From: Paenibacillus glycinis
GTDB taxonomy: Bacteria; Bacillota; Bacilli; Paenibacillales; Paenibacillaceae
NCBI RefSeq assembly: GCF_009909185.1
Contig: NZ_JAAAMV010000017.1
Span: 1-64,000, forward strand
DNA: 64,000 bases
Direction: 5' to 3'
Under the pieces are notes generated by a model. The model was not told the DNA's origin, did not search any database, and saw only the letters and a program-made list of their open reading frames with translations. Shown here in pieces: positions 17,005 to 26,240 of the stretch. Both the position numbers and the translations under genes were made by a program. Every line of letters starts with the position of its first letter. Positions within the stretch are counted from its first letter, which is position 1.

Positions 17005-18315
17005 ATGAACAGCCGCATCAAAGAGAAAGGCGAACGCAAGCTCGCGGTCACCTCGTATATCGTAACGATCGTCTTCATCGTTTTGGGCGTCCTGCCGCTC
17101 GTTTGGCTGCTGCTTACGTCCTTGATGGACAACGATTCCATTGATGCGACGACGCCGAAGTTCATTCCCGACATTCCCAAATCGATCTCGATTACGCTCG
17201 ATTATTCGGGCCAGCCGGATCAGAACGAGGATTTCTATCTGAAGGATGCCATGAAAGCAACCTGGTTCCCGTGGATGGCCAATATCCGGGAAAATATCGG
17301 GGAAATCAAAATCAAGGGCGTGAAGGACGGGCATGAGCTGTACAGTTCGAAGACGACGTCCGCGAGCTTCTCCGTCGGTCAGCCGTTTATCGTGCCGACG
17401 CAGGTATTCAACGACACCGTCATGAAAGCCAAGCTGCCGAGAATCAAGGCAAGCGGGTTGTCGGACTTCAATTGGTACGGTCAAGGCAAGCAAGCGAAGA
17501 CCGGGGACGGCACGCTGTCGGATAAACCTTTAAGCAAGAATCTTCAGACCTTCTTCAGCGACCGTAAACTGCTCGACGGCAAGCTAACGTCCTTGGAGCA
17601 GTCCGGCAACTGGGTCCGCTTGTTCGACAGTTACCGCAGCTTGAACATTCTTGCCTCGGAAGCCAAAGTCAGCTTGGGGTTCTATCATTATTTCCTGAAC
17701 AGCTTGCTGGTCTGCGCCGTGGTCATCGTCTGGCAGCTGGTCTTCGGGGCGATGGCAAGCTATGCGCTCTCGCAGCTCGTGCGCAATAAGAAGACCAAGT
17801 TCATCGTACTGATGTACTTTCTGATGACCATCATGATTCCGGGCGTATCCGTGCTGATTCCGCAGTACTTGCTGATGCAGAAGCTGAAACTCGTGGACAA
17901 TATCTGGGCGATTATCCTGCCGCATTTTGCTTGGGGCTTCGTGATCTTCTTGTTCAAAGGCTTCTTCGACCAGCTTCCGAAGGAATTGCTGCAAGCGGCG
18001 CGCGTGGATGGCGCCTCGGAATTCAGGACGTTCGTGCGCATCGTGATTCCCATGTCCATACCGGTCTTTACGATCGTGGCGGTCATGACGTTCATACCGG
18101 TGTGGAACGATTTCTTATGGCCGTACGTTGTCACGAAATCGCCGCATAATTGGACCTTCACGGTTGCGATGAATGATTTGCAGGGCGGCGCGAATCCGCG
18201 CGCGAACTGGATCAGCGCAAGCGGCGTCGTCTCCATGATCCCGCTGCTGCTCGTCTTCATGGGCACGCAGGGCGCGATCGAGAAAGGCATTAATTTTACG
18301 GGCATCAAAGGCTGA
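17005..18315 (+). CDS. Sugar ABC transporter permease (MsmG type) with large extracytoplasmic insertion
   Basis: A 436-residue permease, much longer than the usual ~275-300. TM1 is at about residues 14-37; the second membrane segment begins only near residue 228. The ~190 residues between them form a soluble, probably extracytoplasmic region (contains WFPWMANIRENIGEIKIK and a Lys/Ser/Asp-rich second half). The remaining core is standard, with the EAA loop ELLQAARVDGASEFRTFV near residue 330 and the typical C-terminal FTGIKG ending. AAGGAGG of the preceding gene end serves as its ribosome binding site. The insertion might dock the binding lipoprotein or a cell-wall glycan. Confidence 0.9.
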   Translation: MNSRIKEKGERKLAVTSYIVTIVFIVLGVLPLVWLLLTSLMDNDSIDATTPKFIPDIPKSISITLDYSGQPDQNEDFYLKDAMKATWFPWMANIRENIGEIKIKGVKDGHELYSSKTTSASFSVGQPFIVPTQVFNDTVMKAKLPRIKASGLSDFNWYGQGKQAKTGDGTLSDKPLSKNLQTFFSDRKLLDGKLTSLEQSGNWVRLFDSYRSLNILASEAKVSLGFYHYFLNSLLVCAVVIVWQLVFGAMASYALSQLVRNKKTKFIVLMYFLMTIMIPGVSVLIPQYLLMQKLKLVDNIWAIILPHFAWGFVIFLFKGFFDQLPKELLQAARVDGASEFRTFVRIVIPMSIPVFTIVAVMTFIPVWNDFLWPYVVTKSPHNWTFTVAMNDLQGGANPRANWISASGVVSMIPLLLVFMGTQGAIEKGINFTGIKG

Positions 18316-18431
18316 GCGAAGGGGGTGACCTCGTCGAAGCAGGTTTCAACGCGTCCGAGTCCGCAGCGTTATGATGGCGCGGCTCGACCGCCCCCGCTTT
18401 CGGGAGGGAATATTTCATAACCGAACGTTTA

Positions 18432-18446
18432 TGAAAGCGCTTCACA
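18432..18446 (+). promoter_or_regulatory. cre-like catabolite element
   Basis: TGAAAGCGCTTCACA resembles the CcpA consensus in its left half and core (TGAAAGCGCT) but deviates at the right end. It lies about 70 bases before the hydrolase start. Confidence 0.35.
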
Positions 18447-18514
18447 TAATATTGGGATGCGTTTCGATCGGGCGATTAAGCCGTACGACGAACTGCGAAA
18501 GGTTGGGAGTTAAA

Positions 18515-19855
18515 TTGGCGGAGATCAACAGAAACAGGATGCAGCCGCTGCGCATCAGCGATAACGGACGCCACTTGATCCAAGCGGACGGAACGCCGTT
18601 CTTCTGGCTGGCCGATACGGCCTGGCAGCTGTTCCGAAAGCTGGACCGGGCGGAAGCGGACCTCTATCTCCGCAGTCGGGCGGAGCAGGGCTTCACCGTT
18701 ATCTTGGCCGTCGTGCTGGCGGAATTGGACGGCGCCGGCGCCGGCAATGCCTATAACAGGCATCCGCTCCGCAAGAACGGCGACGGCGAATACGATCCCT
18801 TGCAGCCGGATTTGGCCGCGGAAGGCGATTACGGCTATTGGGAGCATGTCGATTATATCGTCGACAAAGCGGCGGAATACGGGTTGTACATTGGGCTGCT
18901 GCCGGCTTGGGGCGACAAGATCAATCAAGCCTGGGGCAAAGGCCCGGAAATATTCCGTCCGGATAACGCAGCGGCTTTCGGCGATTGGATCGGGCGCCGA
19001 TACGGGGCAAGCGCCAATATCGTCTGGGTGCTGGGCGGCGACCGGGAGCTGACGAACCGGCGGCATTTCTCCGTCATCCAAGCGATGGCGGAAGCGATCC
19101 GCAAAGCTGCCCGCGGCAAGCAGCTGATGACCTTTCATCCGAACGGCAAGCAGAGCTCGTCCTTGTACATGCATGAAGAGGACTGGCTCGACTTCAACAT
19201 GATCCAGTCCAGCCATTACGAATTGAACTATCCGAACGAGGCGCTGATCACGAAGGATTACGGGTTGAGTCCGGCAAAACCGGTCGTGGACGCTGAGCCC
19301 TGTTACGAGGACCATCCGATCGGCTTTCGGATCGAGAACGGCTTCTTCGATGCGAAGGATGTCCGGCAGGCCGCTTACTTCGCCGTGTTCGCCGGCGCTT
19401 TCGGCCATACCTATGGCCATCACTGCGTGTGGTCCATGACTAAGGAGACGACGGACACGTTCATCATGCTTTGGTCGGAAACGCTTTCGCGGCCGGGGGC
19501 GAATCAGATGGCCCATCTCAAACGGCTCGCGGCTTCGCGGCCGACGCTCGATCGCGTGCCGGATCAGAGCCTGCTCGTCTCCAACTATCCCGGCGCTTGC
19601 CGGCTGCAAGCCTGCCGCGGCAAGGATTACGCCTTCATCTACAGCCCGAACGGACTGCCGGTCGTATGCCGGCTCGGCAGCTTGCCCGGCAGCGAGCTGG
19701 CCGTCCGCTGGTTCGACCCGCGGACAGGAGAATCGTTTGCTGCCTGCACGGTAACCAATTCGGGTGAAGAACGGTTCGCGCCGCCTTCTTCCGGCAGAAC
19801 GGATGACTGGGTATTGATGCTCGACGACGCTTCCAATGGGTATCCAGCCCCTTAA
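18515..19855 (+). CDS. DUF4038 / GH140-like glycoside hydrolase
   Basis: A 446-residue cytoplasmic (beta/alpha)8 hydrolase related to the apiosidase family GH140. The family signatures are FFWLADTAWQLF near the N terminus, NIVWVLGGDRE, whose Asp176 is the likely acid/base, and PVVDAEPCYED with Glu261 as the likely nucleophile. The C-terminal ~90 residues form the small beta domain (VRWFDPRTGE). I start at TTG 18515, which has GGTTGGGAG just upstream and gives the usual family length; the frame is open back to 18371 but that part looks non-homologous. It probably removes a sugar from the imported glycan, and lies between the transporter and the secreted glycosidase. Confidence 0.85.
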   Translation: MAEINRNRMQPLRISDNGRHLIQADGTPFFWLADTAWQLFRKLDRAEADLYLRSRAEQGFTVILAVVLAELDGAGAGNAYNRHPLRKNGDGEYDPLQPDLAAEGDYGYWEHVDYIVDKAAEYGLYIGLLPAWGDKINQAWGKGPEIFRPDNAAAFGDWIGRRYGASANIVWVLGGDRELTNRRHFSVIQAMAEAIRKAARGKQLMTFHPNGKQSSSLYMHEEDWLDFNMIQSSHYELNYPNEALITKDYGLSPAKPVVDAEPCYEDHPIGFRIENGFFDAKDVRQAAYFAVFAGAFGHTYGHHCVWSMTKETTDTFIMLWSETLSRPGANQMAHLKRLAASRPTLDRVPDQSLLVSNYPGACRLQACRGKDYAFIYSPNGLPVVCRLGSLPGSELAVRWFDPRTGESFAACTVTNSGEERFAPPSSGRTDDWVLMLDDASNGYPAP

Positions 19856-19889
19856 GAATGCGATCCATCTACTATAACGGAGGTGCCTC

Positions 19890-22800
19890 ATGTTGAGAAA
19901 AGCAAGTTCCATCGCCCTCGCAGCCAGTTTGCTGCTCGGCGCAAGCGGACTCGGCGCACTGCCGGCGAGCCGCGTTTTCGCGGATACGGTTCCTTCCGAG
20001 ACGCAGGAAGTCGCGATCGACGGCTTCGAGAATGCAAGCGACTGGGCAGCGAACGACGGCGGCATCGTCAAAACCGGCGATACGGCCGACAAGACGCAAG
20101 GCTTGCAATCGCTGGACGTCACGTATCCCGTCCCGCAAGGGGATAATGCCTGGAGGGAGCTTTCCTGGGATACCACGGCCAGCCCGCTGGATCTATCGGC
20201 GGCGACCAGCTTGAAATTGGACATGAAGCCCGTCGGTTCGCAATCGACCAGCGCGGAGCCGGTTCACTTCAAGCTCGTGGATGCCTCGCAAGAACAATCT
20301 ATTTACGAGGATAACATTCCGGCGCAAACCTCCGGCGAGTGGAATACGTTCGAACTGGATCTGAGCGGCATTCCGGCAGCCAAACGCGCATCGATCACCT
20401 ACATCGTATTCTATGTGTACAACAAAGACGGCAATTTGAACGAACGGACGTCGGTTGAATACAAATTCGACAATTTGCGCGCGGTTGAGCCGCTGCCGCC
20501 ATTGGTCGAGAAGCTCGTCAACGGATTCGATAAGGCAGGCGACTGGGCGCCTACCAGCGACGTCGCCGCTGCCGCCGACCTGTCCGACAAGACCGAAGGC
20601 GCGCAATCGCTAAGCATGACGGTTCCGATCGCCGATCCGAAAGGCATTCCGGTATGGAAAGAAATCCATTGGGATATGACGGCGAACCCGCTGGATCTCT
20701 CGAACGCGTCCACGCTGAAGTTCGATCTTAAGCCAATGGGAGACGCGAACGGCACGCTGACGACGGGCGATATGGAAGCGATCCGCTTCAAGCTCGTGAA
20801 CGGGGCGGATGCCGCGCTCTACGAGGACGCCATCCCGACTCAAACGCTGCAAGATTCGCAAAGCCCGTGGACCGTCACGACGGGATCGGACAACTGGAAA
20901 ACGTACTCGCTGGACCTTGCCAAGGTTCCGGGGGATCGTTCATCCCTTACGTATATCGTATTTTATGTGTACAACAAAGACGGCTCGATTCAAAACAGAA
21001 CCTCTTTGCAGTACAAGTTCGACAATTTGCGCGTACTCACCCACGAGATGCAAGGGGTATCGGCTTCGCCCGGATCATCGGCGGTGACGCCCGGTACGCC
21101 GGTAACGTTGTCCACGCCGGCCGCCGGCGGTCAAATCTACTATACGCTGGACGGCTCGGATCCGAGAACCTCGGGAACGAAGACGACGTATACGACGCCG
21201 ATTATCGTTCAAGACACGACGGTGATCAAAGCCTATGCGGAGATCGGCGGCTCGAAGAGCGCGGTTTCCGCGTATCAATACACCATCGGAACGGGCGCGC
21301 CGGGCGAAGAGCTGTTCAATTTGAACGGCAACGTAGCGGATACGCTCGACCGCATGGTGGCGGGGATCAACAAGCCGGCCAGCGTCGGCCAGGATGGCTT
21401 CGTCAGCGATTGGAGCGGCCAAACAACCTTCAAGCTGCCGTCCAATGCGAGCAAGCAGGTGAAAATGTCCGGCTGGACCGGCGATGACGACCTGTCCGCA
21501 GACGTCTCGCTTGCCCATGACGATGCGAATCTCTATCTGCACGTGAAGGTCAAGGACAACGTTCAATCCGACAAATCGGGCGGCGATATTTGGCTGGGCG
21601 ACGGAATTCAGATGGCTTTCTCCCAAGACGGCTACGCCTACGGTCCGGAATACGGATTCTCGTATAACGGAGGCGCGCTCAGCAAGTTCAGATGGAGCAG
21701 CGGCAGCGCCAAGCTCGATGTCGATTCCGTCAAACTGAAAGCATCGCGCGACGAGAGCGCGAAGGTCACGACCTATGACATCGCGATGCCGTGGCTGGCC
21801 GCGCTGGCCGAGGCGCCGACGGGCAACGTTCCGTTCACGCTCCTGATCAACGATAACGACGGCGGGGGCCGGGACGGCTACATCGAATGGACGCCGGGTA
21901 TCGGCGTTACGCCGAAGGATGCCACGAGCATGGGCTCGCTGGCGCTGCTGGACGCGGACACGACGTGGTCGCCTGCGCTGCATGGCCCGCAAGACGGGAT
22001 CTCGAACACCCCGTACGATTATGTATTGACATTGCCTAACTTCGGAACGGAAACCGCGGATTTCGCAGTGAAAGTACCGGCTGGGGATGTGGATACGGTA
22101 GTCGCCGTACCGGCCGGCAAAGTCGTGAAGAAGACCATCCCCGTCACCTTCGATGCTCCCGGCGAGCAAGCGGTCACGGCAACGGTCAGCAAGGGCGGCG
22201 TAACGAAGGAAACGAGCATCCAAGTCTCGATTTTGAGGGATGCCGACAAATTAACGGCCGCGCTGGATGAGCTGAACGCGAAGCTTCCCGCGCTCGAGGA
22301 TTTGTTTGATCAAGCGAAAGCGCGGCATATTGCCACGGATTACGAAACGGTGAATCTGACGGTCATCAAGAACTTCATCCAATACGGCAAGGACGACATC
22401 AGCCATTCGTTGCTCAGCCGCGCGGATTACGTCGAGAACGAGCTGGAATCGCTGTACCTAGAAGCCGAAACGAATTTGAAGGCTTACCTGGACGGCTCGA
22501 AAACAGCCCTGGCCGTGCCGAAATACGTGTCCGGCCAACCGACGATCGAAGGCGGGTCGTTCATCGGCGATATGAAAACATCGGCGTCGGATCCGGCGGC
22601 GAAGCGTCCGATCTTCTTCACGGGCTATGGGCATTTCAGCCAAGCGCAGAAGGACATCCCGCAATTCAATGCTCTCGGCGCGAATATCATCCAGATGGAG
22701 ATCGGCCCGGACAGCACCGTTATGGCGCCGGCAGAGGGAAGCGGCAAGGCGTTCGGCATTTCTACCGCCGCTATCGAATCCAGCGTCCTTCCGGTCCTGC

Positions 22801-25571
22801 AATCGGCGGAAGAGCATAACGTGGCCGTGAGCCTGCTGCTGTCGCCGCATTATTTCCCGGGTTGGGCGCTGCAGAAGTGGCCGGATCTCAAGAACGACAA
22901 CGGCGGCTTCCTGCACTATAACGTCAACGATCCAAGAGCGAGGGCCATCGTCGAAGCGTTCCTGGATACGATCATTCCGATGGTCCAGGATTATGCATCG
23001 CTGCAAAGCATCGTCATCAGCAACGAGCCGACGTATGATTCACGCACCGATTCTTACGCCGTAGCGCCATGGCATCAATTCTTGACCGATAAATACGGCG
23101 ATATCGCGAGTTTGAACGCGCTATACGGCACGACGTACGAATCGTTTGACGACGTCGCGATGCCGGCAAGCAAGACGGCGACGGTGCAATTCTACGATTG
23201 GACCGTATTCAACAACAAGTATTTCTCCGACTGGCATGCATGGATGGCCGGCATCATTCAGAAGCTCGCGCCGAAATTGCATACCAGCACCAAAATCATG
23301 GCAAAGCTGGACGACGCGGTGTCCTTCGGGGTCGACCCGGAAGATTTCAGCAAGTTCGGCGACCTGAACGGCGACGACAATTGGAATTACCTGGGCAGCG
23401 GCATTACGGGCTATACGAAGGAAAACCAGTTCTACGATTTGCAAAATTCGATGCGGCAGGCGCCGATCTTCAACTCGGAGACCCACGTGATCGGCGACAG
23501 GGATACCGTGTACTCGCCCGAGCAGGCCAGACACGTGGAAACCTCCTTGTTCCAATCGGCGGTACACGGCAAATCGGCATCGGCGATCTGGGTATGGGAG
23601 AGATCCTACGATCCGAACAGCGACTTCTATGGCAGCGTGCTGGAACGTCCGGACGTCGTGAAAACGATCGGCAAATTAAACCTGGACCTTAACCGTTTGG
23701 CGTATGAAGTAACGGCGTTGCAGAACGTGAAGCCGCAGGCGGCGATCCTGTATTCCTTGCCGTCCCTGGTTTACTCCGGAAGCTATCAGGATGCGATCGA
23801 CAAAGCCCACACCGCGCTCACGCTGAGCGGCCAGAAAGCCGGCTTCGTGTCGGAGCAGCAAGCGAAAGCCGGCGGCTTGAGCGCGTATAAGCTGCTCATC
23901 GTGCCGCAAGCGACCAACGTCGGCGAATCCACGCTGGCGGCGATTAAATCGTTCGTTCAGAACGGCGGAAAAGTCGTCATCGTCGGCAGCGATTCGCTGA
24001 GCAAGGACGAGAACAACCGGCCGCTGGACGCGGACGACCGCGACGCGGTATTCGCCGGTTCGGAGGTGCTCGCGGATTCCGGGGCGATCCTGCAGTCCGT
24101 CAGAGCGCAGCTCTCCGGTCTCGGGTTGATGAACGTGGTGCTGAAAGACACAGGCACGGGGGCCATCGTCGACGGCGTCGAATGGCAGAGCGCCGTCTAT
24201 GACGGCAAGCTGTTGATCGATATCGCGAATTACGATACCTCCGTCGCGTCCAAGACGGTCAGCATCGAAGTGAACGGCCGGCCGGCGGGCACGGCAAGCG
24301 AGCTGATCAACGGCGGCACGGCGGATATGGGGAGTTTCACCCTCGAGCAGGAGAAACCGTACCTGCTGAGCGTGGATGCAAACGCGGGCGGCGGCGGTCC
24401 GGTCATCGTCGCTCCCGGCAGCCCGAACACGGTCACGGACGCGGTCATCGGCGTATCGCCAAAGCTGGCGGACGGCAAGGCGACAGGCGCGATTACGGCG
24501 GACGAATTCGCCAAAGCCGTGGAAAAATCGGGAGACGCGCGGACCGCGACCGTCGAGCTCCAAGCGGTGAACGGCGCGAAGGCTTACGCGCTGCAGCTGC
24601 CGGCATCGTTATTTGCAACGGATAACGCCGATCGCCGGATTATCGTCCGCACCGCCGCCGGCGAACTGACGCTTCCGCTCCATCTGTTCGACGCGAAGGA
24701 CATCCAAGGCGCCTCGACCGTCGAATGGACGATCGGCACGGCGGATACGGCGGGGCTTGGCGCCGGCGCGAAGCAGGCGGTCGAAGTGACCGTCAAGGTC
24801 GACGGCAAGGCCGTGCATTGGAACAACGCGGACGCGCCGGTGACGGTGTCGATCCCGTACGCGCCGTCCGCGGCCGAACAGTCGAACCCGGATCATCTCG
24901 CGATCTGGTACGTCGACGAATCCGGCCATGCGGTACCGGTGCCGAACGGCCGGTACGACGAGGCTTCGAAGTCCATGGTCTTCACGGCTACGCACTTTAG
25001 CCGCTATGCCGTCGCTTACGTCGAAACGACCTTCACGGACATCGCCGCCCTGAAGTGGGCGAAGCAGGCAATCGAGACGGTGACGTCGAAAGGCATCCTG
25101 ACTGCTGCCGGCGATACCCTGTTCAAACCAGGCGCAAGCATCTCCAGAGCGGAATTCGTAGATGCCTTGGTCAAGGCGCTCGGCTTGTCCGCGCGCTTCG
25201 AATCGAATTTCGGCGACGTGCCTTCGGCATCGGCTTACTACGATTCGATCGGCGCGGCGCGCAAGCTCGGCATCACGAACGGCATCGGCGGCAACGCCTT
25301 CAAGCCCGACGCGCCGATTATGCGCCAGGACATGGCCGCGCTCGTAGTCAGAGGCCTGAAAGCGGCAGGGAAGCCGGCGGCTGACGGAACGGCAGCCGAC
25401 CTCAAGGCGTTCGCCGACGCTTCGAAAATCGCCCCCTATGCGGTCAAGAACGTCGCGGCGCTCGCGAAAGCCGGCTTCTTGCAAGGCGACGGCAAGAATC
25501 TGCTGCCTAGAGGCGAAGTCACGCGCGCGCAGGCAGCCGTGCTGATGGACCGGATCTATAACCGGAAATAA
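19890..25571 (+). CDS. Giant secreted multidomain GH42-like glycosidase with three SLH domains
   Basis: A 1893-residue exported protein anchored to secondary cell-wall polymer. Order: signal peptide to about residue 31 (VFA); two homologous carbohydrate-binding-like modules (about 42-200 and 208-385), each ending in YIVFYVYNKDG and YKFDNLR; a chitobiase-type beta domain (YYTLDGSDPRT, near 425); a CBM9-like module (about 480-690); a GH42-like clan A catalytic region from about 900, with candidate acid/base Glu1046 (SNEPTYD) and nucleophile Glu1197 (NSETH); a trimerisation-like domain near 1290-1400; a Gly-rich hinge; and SLH repeats over roughly the last 180 residues. It should cut plant-type polysaccharide outside the cell for the adjacent transporter. 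The exact substrate is unknown. ACGGAGGTG precedes the start. Confidence 0.88.
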   Translation: MLRKASSIALAASLLLGASGLGALPASRVFADTVPSETQEVAIDGFENASDWAANDGGIVKTGDTADKTQGLQSLDVTYPVPQGDNAWRELSWDTTASPLDLSAATSLKLDMKPVGSQSTSAEPVHFKLVDASQEQSIYEDNIPAQTSGEWNTFELDLSGIPAAKRASITYIVFYVYNKDGNLNERTSVEYKFDNLRAVEPLPPLVEKLVNGFDKAGDWAPTSDVAAAADLSDKTEGAQSLSMTVPIADPKGIPVWKEIHWDMTANPLDLSNASTLKFDLKPMGDANGTLTTGDMEAIRFKLVNGADAALYEDAIPTQTLQDSQSPWTVTTGSDNWKTYSLDLAKVPGDRSSLTYIVFYVYNKDGSIQNRTSLQYKFDNLRVLTHEMQGVSASPGSSAVTPGTPVTLSTPAAGGQIYYTLDGSDPRTSGTKTTYTTPIIVQDTTVIKAYAEIGGSKSAVSAYQYTIGTGAPGEELFNLNGNVADTLDRMVAGINKPASVGQDGFVSDWSGQTTFKLPSNASKQVKMSGWTGDDDLSADVSLAHDDANLYLHVKVKDNVQSDKSGGDIWLGDGIQMAFSQDGYAYGPEYGFSYNGGALSKFRWSSGSAKLDVDSVKLKASRDESAKVTTYDIAMPWLAALAEAPTGNVPFTLLINDNDGGGRDGYIEWTPGIGVTPKDATSMGSLALLDADTTWSPALHGPQDGISNTPYDYVLTLPNFGTETADFAVKVPAGDVDTVVAVPAGKVVKKTIPVTFDAPGEQAVTATVSKGGVTKETSIQVSILRDADKLTAALDELNAKLPALEDLFDQAKARHIATDYETVNLTVIKNFIQYGKDDISHSLLSRADYVENELESLYLEAETNLKAYLDGSKTALAVPKYVSGQPTIEGGSFIGDMKTSASDPAAKRPIFFTGYGHFSQAQKDIPQFNALGANIIQMEIGPDSTVMAPAEGSGKAFGISTAAIESSVLPVLQSAEEHNVAVSLLLSPHYFPGWALQKWPDLKNDNGGFLHYNVNDPRARAIVEAFLDTIIPMVQDYASLQSIVISNEPTYDSRTDSYAVAPWHQFLTDKYGDIASLNALYGTTYESFDDVAMPASKTATVQFYDWTVFNNKYFSDWHAWMAGIIQKLAPKLHTSTKIMAKLDDAVSFGVDPEDFSKFGDLNGDDNWNYLGSGITGYTKENQFYDLQNSMRQAPIFNSETHVIGDRDTVYSPEQARHVETSLFQSAVHGKSASAIWVWERSYDPNSDFYGSVLERPDVVKTIGKLNLDLNRLAYEVTALQNVKPQAAILYSLPSLVYSGSYQDAIDKAHTALTLSGQKAGFVSEQQAKAGGLSAYKLLIVPQATNVGESTLAAIKSFVQNGGKVVIVGSDSLSKDENNRPLDADDRDAVFAGSEVLADSGAILQSVRAQLSGLGLMNVVLKDTGTGAIVDGVEWQSAVYDGKLLIDIANYDTSVASKTVSIEVNGRPAGTASELINGGTADMGSFTLEQEKPYLLSVDANAGGGGPVIVAPGSPNTVTDAVIGVSPKLADGKATGAITADEFAKAVEKSGDARTATVELQAVNGAKAYALQLPASLFATDNADRRIIVRTAAGELTLPLHLFDAKDIQGASTVEWTIGTADTAGLGAGAKQAVEVTVKVDGKAVHWNNADAPVTVSIPYAPSAAEQSNPDHLAIWYVDESGHAVPVPNGRYDEASKSMVFTATHFSRYAVAYVETTFTDIAALKWAKQAIETVTSKGILTAAGDTLFKPGASISRAEFVDALVKALGLSARFESNFGDVPSASAYYDSIGAARKLGITNGIGGNAFKPDAPIMRQDMAALVVRGLKAAGKPAADGTAADLKAFADASKIAPYAVKNVAALAKAGFLQGDGKNLLPRGEVTRAQAAVLMDRIYNRK

Positions 25572-25601
25572 GCATCCTCGCAGCCGTTGTTAGTGTGCCC
25601 G

Positions 25602-25638
25602 AAGCCCTCAAGTCATTGCGACTTGAGGGCTTTATTTC
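25602..25638 (+). terminator. Terminator of the carbohydrate locus
   Basis: AAGCCCTCAAGT pairs perfectly with ACTTGAGGGCTT around CATTGCG, followed by TATTTCG. Confidence 0.8.
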
Positions 25639-25698
25639 GTTTTGCGGCATCAAGGGGCAAGAATAGGCCGATGCTAAGAATAAGCATGCGTGCTGCTG

Positions 25699-25741
25699 TT
25701 GACAGAAGAAGTTGTTTCACATATAGTTGTCTTAACAACTA
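25699..25741 (+). promoter_or_regulatory. Promoter and operator of MarR-MFS operon
   Basis: TTGACA (25699-25704), 17 bases, TATAGT (25722-25727). The inverted repeat TAGTTGT-CTTA-ACAACTA (25724-25741) overlaps the -10 element, exactly where an autorepressing MarR protein would bind. Confidence 0.75.
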
Positions 25742-25764
25742 AATTCCGCGAAGGATGAACGCAG

Positions 25765-26238
25765 ATGACTACAATAGGGCAGAACGTCAATCGTCCGTTG
25801 CCGATCGGCTTTTTGATGGGCGTCACGCACAGGAAGCTGACGGCCTTGTTTCAGCAAGGGCTCCATGCCTACGGCATTACGGTGGAGCAATGGTCCGCGC
25901 TGAACCAGATCGATTGCGCGCAGGGCTTGATTCAGAAGGAGATCGCCGACCGGACGGGCAAGGACAAACCGACCGTGACGCGCATTCTGGATCATCTGGA
26001 GAAGAAGGGCTTGATCTATAAGAAGCCCGGCGAGCGGGACCGGAGATCGTTTCTCGTGTTCAGCACCGAACTCGGGCGACAGGTGATCGCCGAAACGACG
26101 CCGATCGAGGACCGCGTAACGGCGGAAGTGAAGCGGTGCATCTCGGAAGCGGAATACGACGCGATGATGGAGCTGCTCGTTCGCATTCAGCAGCATATCG
26201 GGGACAAGCTTGAACACCCGGATGATTCGGAAGACTAA
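25765..26238 (+). CDS. MarR family transcriptional regulator
   Basis: A 157-residue MarR-type repressor. The winged helix is seen as LIQKEIADRTGKDKPTVTRI with the wing PGERDRRSFLVFS. It forms a two-gene operon with the MFS transporter that starts three bases after its stop, and its own promoter carries an inverted repeat over the -10. The usual model for such pairs is drug-induced derepression of the pump. There is no Cys-based redox motif. Confidence 0.88.
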   Translation: MTTIGQNVNRPLPIGFLMGVTHRKLTALFQQGLHAYGITVEQWSALNQIDCAQGLIQKEIADRTGKDKPTVTRILDHLEKKGLIYKKPGERDRRSFLVFSTELGRQVIAETTPIEDRVTAEVKRCISEAEYDAMMELLVRIQQHIGDKLEHPDDSED

Positions 26239-26240
26239 CC

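Noticed and set aside
18476-20224. Long minus-strand frame opposite the GH140-like gene
   Set aside because: No recognisable protein and no start site; it crosses the intergenic region into the giant gene.
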